NCBI RefSeq assembly: GCF_012974865.1
Contig: NZ_CP043633.1
Location: 2,663,501-2,727,500 of the forward strand
Source of the DNA: Nonlabens sp. Ci31
Lineage (GTDB): Bacteria > Bacteroidota > Bacteroidia > Flavobacteriales > Flavobacteriaceae
Reading direction: 5' to 3'
Length of the DNA stretch: 64,000 nt
Numbering within the stretch: the stretch's first letter is position 1; the number at the start of each line of letters is the position of its first letter. Made by a program: the position numbers and the translations under genes. Positions 60,305 to 64,000 of this stretch are shown here, in pieces. Under the pieces are notes generated by a model. The model saw only the letters and a program-made list of their open reading frames with translations, was not told where the DNA came from and did not search any database.

Positions 60305-61752
60305 TCATCAAACAATCCATTTGGAACTTGGTAATTACTGGGTTGGGTTTTGTGCTAGGAGCACTTAACGTATTGATTCTTGCCCAAGTTTACCTCTCCG
60401 ATGATTATTACGGTTTGTGGAACTATATACTCTCTACCTCATTTCTTTTCTTTCCGTTGATGTCCTTTGGTATTCACAATACCATCGTAAAATATTATTC
60501 GAGTTATACCACTAAGGAGGAGCGTGATGGCTTTTTAACTCAAATGTTGTTGTGGCCTCTATGTATCATCATTCCAGTAATTGGAATCATTTATCTAGCT
60601 CAGGACACCATCGCTTCTTATATTTCTGATAAAAATGAAATCACAGGTGCTTTTTTATGGTGTATTCCTTTGATAGCTATTTTTCAAGCTTATTTTGAGA
60701 TCTTCTATGCTTGGGTAAAAGTTCACATGAAAACCATAGGCGGTAACTTTCTAAAGGAAGTTTTTTATAGAGCTGGTGCTATGGTTACTTTAATGATGCT
60801 TGCCATGGGATGGATTGATCAAACAGAGTTCATTTACAGCTTGATTATTATTTACGCACTACGGGCGCTGTTCATGAATATTATAGCTTTCCAAACCTAC
60901 CTCCCTGTGTTTAGATTTCAGAAGTTGATGAATTCTTCAAAGATTATCAACTATAGTATTTATATGATTATAGCGGGTTCTATTTCTACGGCTTTAATCG
61001 ATCTTGATAAATTTATGCTCAATCAGTACGTGGCTATTGATCAAATAGGATACTATGGTATTGCTGTTTTTATTGCTACAGTGATCGCAGTTCCTGCAAG
61101 AGGAATGGCTCAAATAACACATCCACTTACAGCTGGTCATTTTAATAGAAACGAGATGGGAGACGTAGCGCAATTGTATAAACGAAGCTCTCTTAATTTA
61201 AGTGTGGTCGCCGGGTTTTTATTGGTGATTATCTTTTGTAATCTCAAGGAATTCTACGCGATGATGCCCCCAGAAACACGTATTGCAATTCCTGTGGTAT
61301 TCCTAATTGCGTTAACCAAATTTTCAGAAAATTTATTGGGTAGCAATAATGCTATTCTTTACAACAGTGACCTATATAAAGTCACTTTGTGGATGGGCCT
61401 CTTGTTAACTCTTGTAGCTATAGGTCTCAATTGGTGGCTTATTCCCGAATTTGGTATCACAGGTGCTGCAATAGCTACTAGTGTGGCTTATTTGTGTTAC
61501 GCTTTCGCGAAAGCGTATTACGTATATATTAAATTAAAAATACACCCGTGGACCTCTAAAACATGGAATACTTTATTCCTTATAGCCACCATCATAGGAG
61601 TTTTTTACTTTTGGGATTTTTCATGGCATCCAGTGGTGAATATCTTTATAAAGTCCGTTTTAATCTCCCTGATTTATCTTTGGTCTGTTTATAAAATGAA
61701 GTTGTCTTTTGAAATCAATCTGATCATAAAAAAACACTTTTTGCGTAGTTAG
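60295..61752 (+). CDS. oligosaccharide flippase (Wzx/MOP family)
   Basis: 485 residues with about 14 membrane helices; N terminus IKQSIWNLVITGLGFVLGALNVLILAQVYLSDDYYGLWNY is typical of Wzx-like polysaccharide exporters. Flips lipid-linked glycan across the inner membrane. Forms an operon with YfhO and the glycosyltransferase. The palindrome at 61501-61514 encodes AFAKA inside a C-terminal transmembrane helix (LCYAFAKAYYVYIK), placing a Lys there. Confidence 0.88.
   Translation: MGVVIKQSIWNLVITGLGFVLGALNVLILAQVYLSDDYYGLWNYILSTSFLFFPLMSFGIHNTIVKYYSSYTTKEERDGFLTQMLLWPLCIIIPVIGIIYLAQDTIASYISDKNEITGAFLWCIPLIAIFQAYFEIFYAWVKVHMKTIGGNFLKEVFYRAGAMVTLMMLAMGWIDQTEFIYSLIIIYALRALFMNIIAFQTYLPVFRFQKLMNSSKIINYSIYMIIAGSISTALIDLDKFMLNQYVAIDQIGYYGIAVFIATVIAVPARGMAQITHPLTAGHFNRNEMGDVAQLYKRSSLNLSVVAGFLLVIIFCNLKEFYAMMPPETRIAIPVVFLIALTKFSENLLGSNNAILYNSDLYKVTLWMGLLLTLVAIGLNWWLIPEFGITGAAIATSVAYLCYAFAKAYYVYIKLKIHPWTSKTWNTLFLIATIIGVFYFWDFSWHPVVNIFIKSVLISLIYLWSVYKMKLSFEINLIIKKHFLRS
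61501..61514. repeat. iterated palindrome inside the flippase gene
   Basis: Perfect GCTTTCGCGAAAGC; reads YAFAKAY. It extends to a 20-bp palindrome with its flanks. Confidence 0.95.
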
Positions 61753-61840
61753 TCTCAAATAGGATGACATACATCCTTTGTTATAGTGTTGTTGGAGGCA
61801 TTCCATTTAGTTAATAATTAGTCCATTTAACAAGCCATAA

Positions 61841-61871
61841 AAAAAGCCGATTCATTATGAATCGGCTTTTT
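61841..61871. terminator. bidirectional terminator after the flippase gene
   Basis: A 14-bp perfect stem, TTA loop, A run left and T run right, between convergent genes. Confidence 0.93.
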
Positions 61872-61886
61872 GTAAACTTATAAAAC

Positions 61887-63191
61887 TTATCCTCTTTTAT
61901 TACTCCTTTTGGAGTCAGTAGAGCGATTTGCGTTTCTATTGGAACTTGTTCGAGAACTTCTAGCTTGAGTGTTTCTTGATGAAGAACTTCGCGTATTTAC
62001 ACTTGTATTATTACTACTTGAAGATCTTGTAGTGGCAGCACTTCTACTCGGAGTAGTATGGCGATTAGATCTCGTAGCGGCAGCTCTGCTACTGGTTCTA
62101 CTATCAGTAGTAGCAGCTCTTTCTGTGCGATTCACTCGATTACCAGCAGTAGCACTTGTGTGTCTATTCGATCGATTAGACCTATTTGTAGCAGCAGGAG
62201 CTGTTCTCGTATTCCCAACACTTAGCGTTGTAGATCTTGATGTACCTCTTGTATTTCTAGGAGTAGCAGTTGTTGTTCTATTACTTCTAGTGTTTACAGC
62301 GTTCGTACTTCTTCCATTTCTTGAAGTAGATCTCGTGCTAACAGCAGTTGTGTTAGGTCCCGTATTTCTATCAGTAGCCGCAGTAGTTCTTCCATTATTA
62401 TTTCTAGTTACCTGACTTCTTCCGGTAGCAATTGCTTGTCTGTTTCTAGATACCCTATTGTTTACAGCTACAGATCTACCACGTGCATCACGTCGTCCTC
62501 TTTCAAAACTTCTATAGTTTACTCGATCATAAGGTCTGTAGAAGTCACGTCTTACATTGGCTCGAGCATACCACCCATTATAATAGGAAGGCGTATTCCA
62601 GTAGTTTCTGTGATAAGACCATGCATAACGTAGAGGGAAATATGATAATCGGTATGGCGTATTGTAAACAATACATCTATTTACCTGTGGAACACTATAG
62701 AAATTGTGCCATGGCTGGAAAACATAGTTTCTATTATACACATTAATATATCCGTTATAATTATCGATGACACCAGGTCTGCTATAGAAAACATTCATGT
62801 TACCTATACGGTTGATGTAACCACCACGATAGTTTATAAAAACTTCACCTATCTGGTTGACACGACCATAAGAGTCGTAGAATACAGGTATTTCTTCTAT
62901 CTGTATAACCGCACCATAAGAATCGTACTGTACGAAGCGATTGTAATCATAACCGGTGTTGAAAGACACTTGTAGGTTTCCAGTGTTTACATACACATCG
63001 GTCCCATTTCTATCTTGTAAATAGTTAAAATCAAATTGACCGTCAGGAAATACAGCAAACTCAATTCCATCTTGATTAAAAATAAAGTTCTTTGTATAAT
63101 TACGGTAGCGTCGATTGTCTTCTGTGTTTTCTGCATTTGAAAAACCAATTCCAAAAAGGAAAACAAGTGTTAGTGTAAATAGCTTTTTCAT
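61887..63191 (-). CDS. secreted protein with Arg/Ser/Thr/Asn-rich low-complexity C-terminal half
   Basis: 434 residues: signal peptide (MKKLFTLTLVFLFGIGFSNA), a beta-rich, Tyr/Asn-rich N-terminal half with repeats of the form (V/I)xYxxYGR(V/I)xxIGxVxI (about 60-150), then from about 215 a 220-residue disordered tail of R, S, T, N and A (RNTRGTSRSTTLSVGN, SSSRNTQARSSRTSSNRN). Strongly basic. Such tails suggest binding to anionic polymers (polysaccharide, DNA, phosphate). No T9SS domain. Function unknown. Confidence 0.8.
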   Translation of the reverse strand: MKKLFTLTLVFLFGIGFSNAENTEDNRRYRNYTKNFIFNQDGIEFAVFPDGQFDFNYLQDRNGTDVYVNTGNLQVSFNTGYDYNRFVQYDSYGAVIQIEEIPVFYDSYGRVNQIGEVFINYRGGYINRIGNMNVFYSRPGVIDNYNGYINVYNRNYVFQPWHNFYSVPQVNRCIVYNTPYRLSYFPLRYAWSYHRNYWNTPSYYNGWYARANVRRDFYRPYDRVNYRSFERGRRDARGRSVAVNNRVSRNRQAIATGRSQVTRNNNGRTTAATDRNTGPNTTAVSTRSTSRNGRSTNAVNTRSNRTTTATPRNTRGTSRSTTLSVGNTRTAPAATNRSNRSNRHTSATAGNRVNRTERAATTDSRTSSRAAATRSNRHTTPSRSAATTRSSSSNNTSVNTRSSSSRNTQARSSRTSSNRNANRSTDSKRSNKRG

Positions 63192-63335
63192 AATTATAGG
63201 TATTAATGTCAGTACTTCTGTATACCAACACTAATAACTAATCAACCAGCGTGCCAAACCTTAAAAAGCCCATATAGCATACGGTAGTATCTGTGTCTTA
63301 AATATCTTATTACTCTTTAAATCAGTGCTCTATAT

Positions 63336-63923
63336 TTATTTTCTTTGCACAGTGATTTCTAAAATAGCGGTTTGCTCAGGAATTTGAACTATTGTAGGAC
63401 TAGCGTTTTTTGCATCCAAACGAAAGGTTACATCTGGCTGTCTTACAAAAACATCTCCTTGCATTACACTACCTACTGCAGCGGCATTGGGATAGGTTTC
63501 TTTAAGATCAGCAAATACATTAGTAGGTTTTATCATGTTTTCTGGAACCGCTTCTGGTTCCAAGATGGTCATCATGAACATATATGTAATATCTGGATAA
63601 AACCTAATGATATCCTTTCCGTTTTTGTTAAGATAAATGACATCAAAGCTTACTTCTGCAGTCCTATAAACATCTCTGCGTAGGGTTTGACCTTTTTTTT
63701 CTAAAGTTTTTAAGTCAGGTAATTCTTCGCCTATGTCAAGTGATGCTATACCGTTGTATTTCAAAACTTCTGTCAAATCAAATGCTTGGAGTGTGTGATC
63801 ACTTTTTGAATAAACGATCTTAGGTATTTCTGTTTCTTGCGTTTCTACGGAAGGTAATTCTTTGTTTTCTTTACAACTTATACTAGTAAGTACGATTATA
63901 AAAAGGAGGGTTGTCTTTTTCAT
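63336..63923 (-). CDS. hypothetical lipoprotein
   Basis: 195 residues from MKKTTLLFIIVLTSISCKEN (lipobox SISC; an upstream Met adds seven residues). After an acidic linker, beta-rich sequence (YSKSDHTLQAFDLTEVLKYNGIASLDIGEELPDL, DVIYLNKNGKDIIRFYPDI) of no family I know. Periplasmic or outer-membrane lipoprotein. Monocistronic. Confidence 0.75.
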   Translation of the reverse strand: MKKTTLLFIIVLTSISCKENKELPSVETQETEIPKIVYSKSDHTLQAFDLTEVLKYNGIASLDIGEELPDLKTLEKKGQTLRRDVYRTAEVSFDVIYLNKNGKDIIRFYPDITYMFMMTILEPEAVPENMIKPTNVFADLKETYPNAAAVGSVMQGDVFVRQPDVTFRLDAKNASPTIVQIPEQTAILEITVQRK

Positions 63924-64000
63924 GAAAATCAATTTAATAAACAAATCTACAATTACTTATGGTTTTGTAGCTCCACTTTTTTTATGGAAAATACGTCCTC

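Noticed and set aside
61969..62415. 148-codon plus-strand frame opposite the Arg/Ser/Thr-rich protein
   Set aside because: It is the antisense of a low-complexity coding region (Arg/Ser/Thr codons read as Val/Leu), with no independent support.

Overview
The window is a chromosomal segment from a member of the Bacteroidota, class Flavobacteriia. The evidence is low GC, type IX secretion (T9SS) hallmarks (PorQ, CHU_C/type B and type A sorting domains), promoter -7 boxes of the Bacteroidetes form TAnnTTTG, TonB-plug/carboxypeptidase-regulatory modules, and neighbourhoods typical of marine Flavobacteriaceae (porQ-cmk, pyrR-pyrB, DUF4834-YfhO). A Nonlabens/Dokdonia-like genus is my guess only. There is no rRNA, tRNA, transposase, integrase or phage gene, so most of the window is core genome carrying several repeat families.

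Layout. 1-6.3 kb: truncated PIG-L deacetylase, a small hypothetical, a serine hydrolase lipoprotein, fused isobutyryl-CoA mutase (icmF) and a T9SS sorting-domain remnant. 6.5-11.4 kb: an SRPBCC-protein/crcB pair, a candidate small RNA, and a lipoprotein - sensor kinase - NarL-type response regulator operon. 11.5-16.6 kb: an M28 peptidase, a hypothetical protein, an MscS channel. 14.8-21.7 kb: a marR-fadN-fadA-fadE beta-oxidation operon interrupted twice by four-helix-bundle (S23-like) genes. 21.9-30.2 kb: three tandem paralogous T9SS-exported PKD proteins. 30.3-37.8 kb: an ABC-2 transporter, an orphan kinase-like protein, a TolB-like/TPR protein, a nucleoid-associated protein, a pRiA4b ORF3-like protein and a 34-residue basic protein. 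38-43.8 kb: ctaA, miaE, mtaB, porQ, cmk. 43.8-45.7 kb: a modular repeat array. 45.8-53.3 kb: a plug-VWA fusion protein, rpsA, pyrR-pyrB-STAS-like gene, rnz. 53.4-64 kb: a TPR membrane protein, a GNAT protein, an outer-membrane protein, DUF4834, YfhO, a glycosyltransferase, a flippase, an Arg/Ser/Thr-rich secreted protein and a lipoprotein.

Four patterns stand out. (1) Two nearly identical 7-2-7 inverted heptamers (TACCCTN-NN-NAGGGTA), the geometry of NarL sites, lie exactly 35 bp (centre to centre) upstream of -7-like boxes on the minus strand. One fronts the two-component operon; the other fronts a short gene-less stretch ending in a strong terminator, which looks like a response-regulator-controlled small RNA of about 105 nt. 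(2) The 14-bp palindrome GCTTTCGCGAAAGC occurs 13 times perfectly, eight of them inside genes and in all three reading frames; in two secreted proteins it supplies the end of the signal peptide. (3) A 1.9-kb array is built from one constant 42-bp junction alternating with two cassettes of 208 and 78 bp. (4) Degenerate tandem repeats with 7-bp phase fill all four gaps around the two four-helix-bundle genes and recur at a few other gene edges.

Functionally the window links acyl-CoA metabolism (IcmF, FadN/A/E), T9SS export and its cargo, tRNA position-37 modification (MiaE, MtaB), pyrimidine synthesis (PyrR, PyrB, Cmk) and surface polysaccharide assembly.
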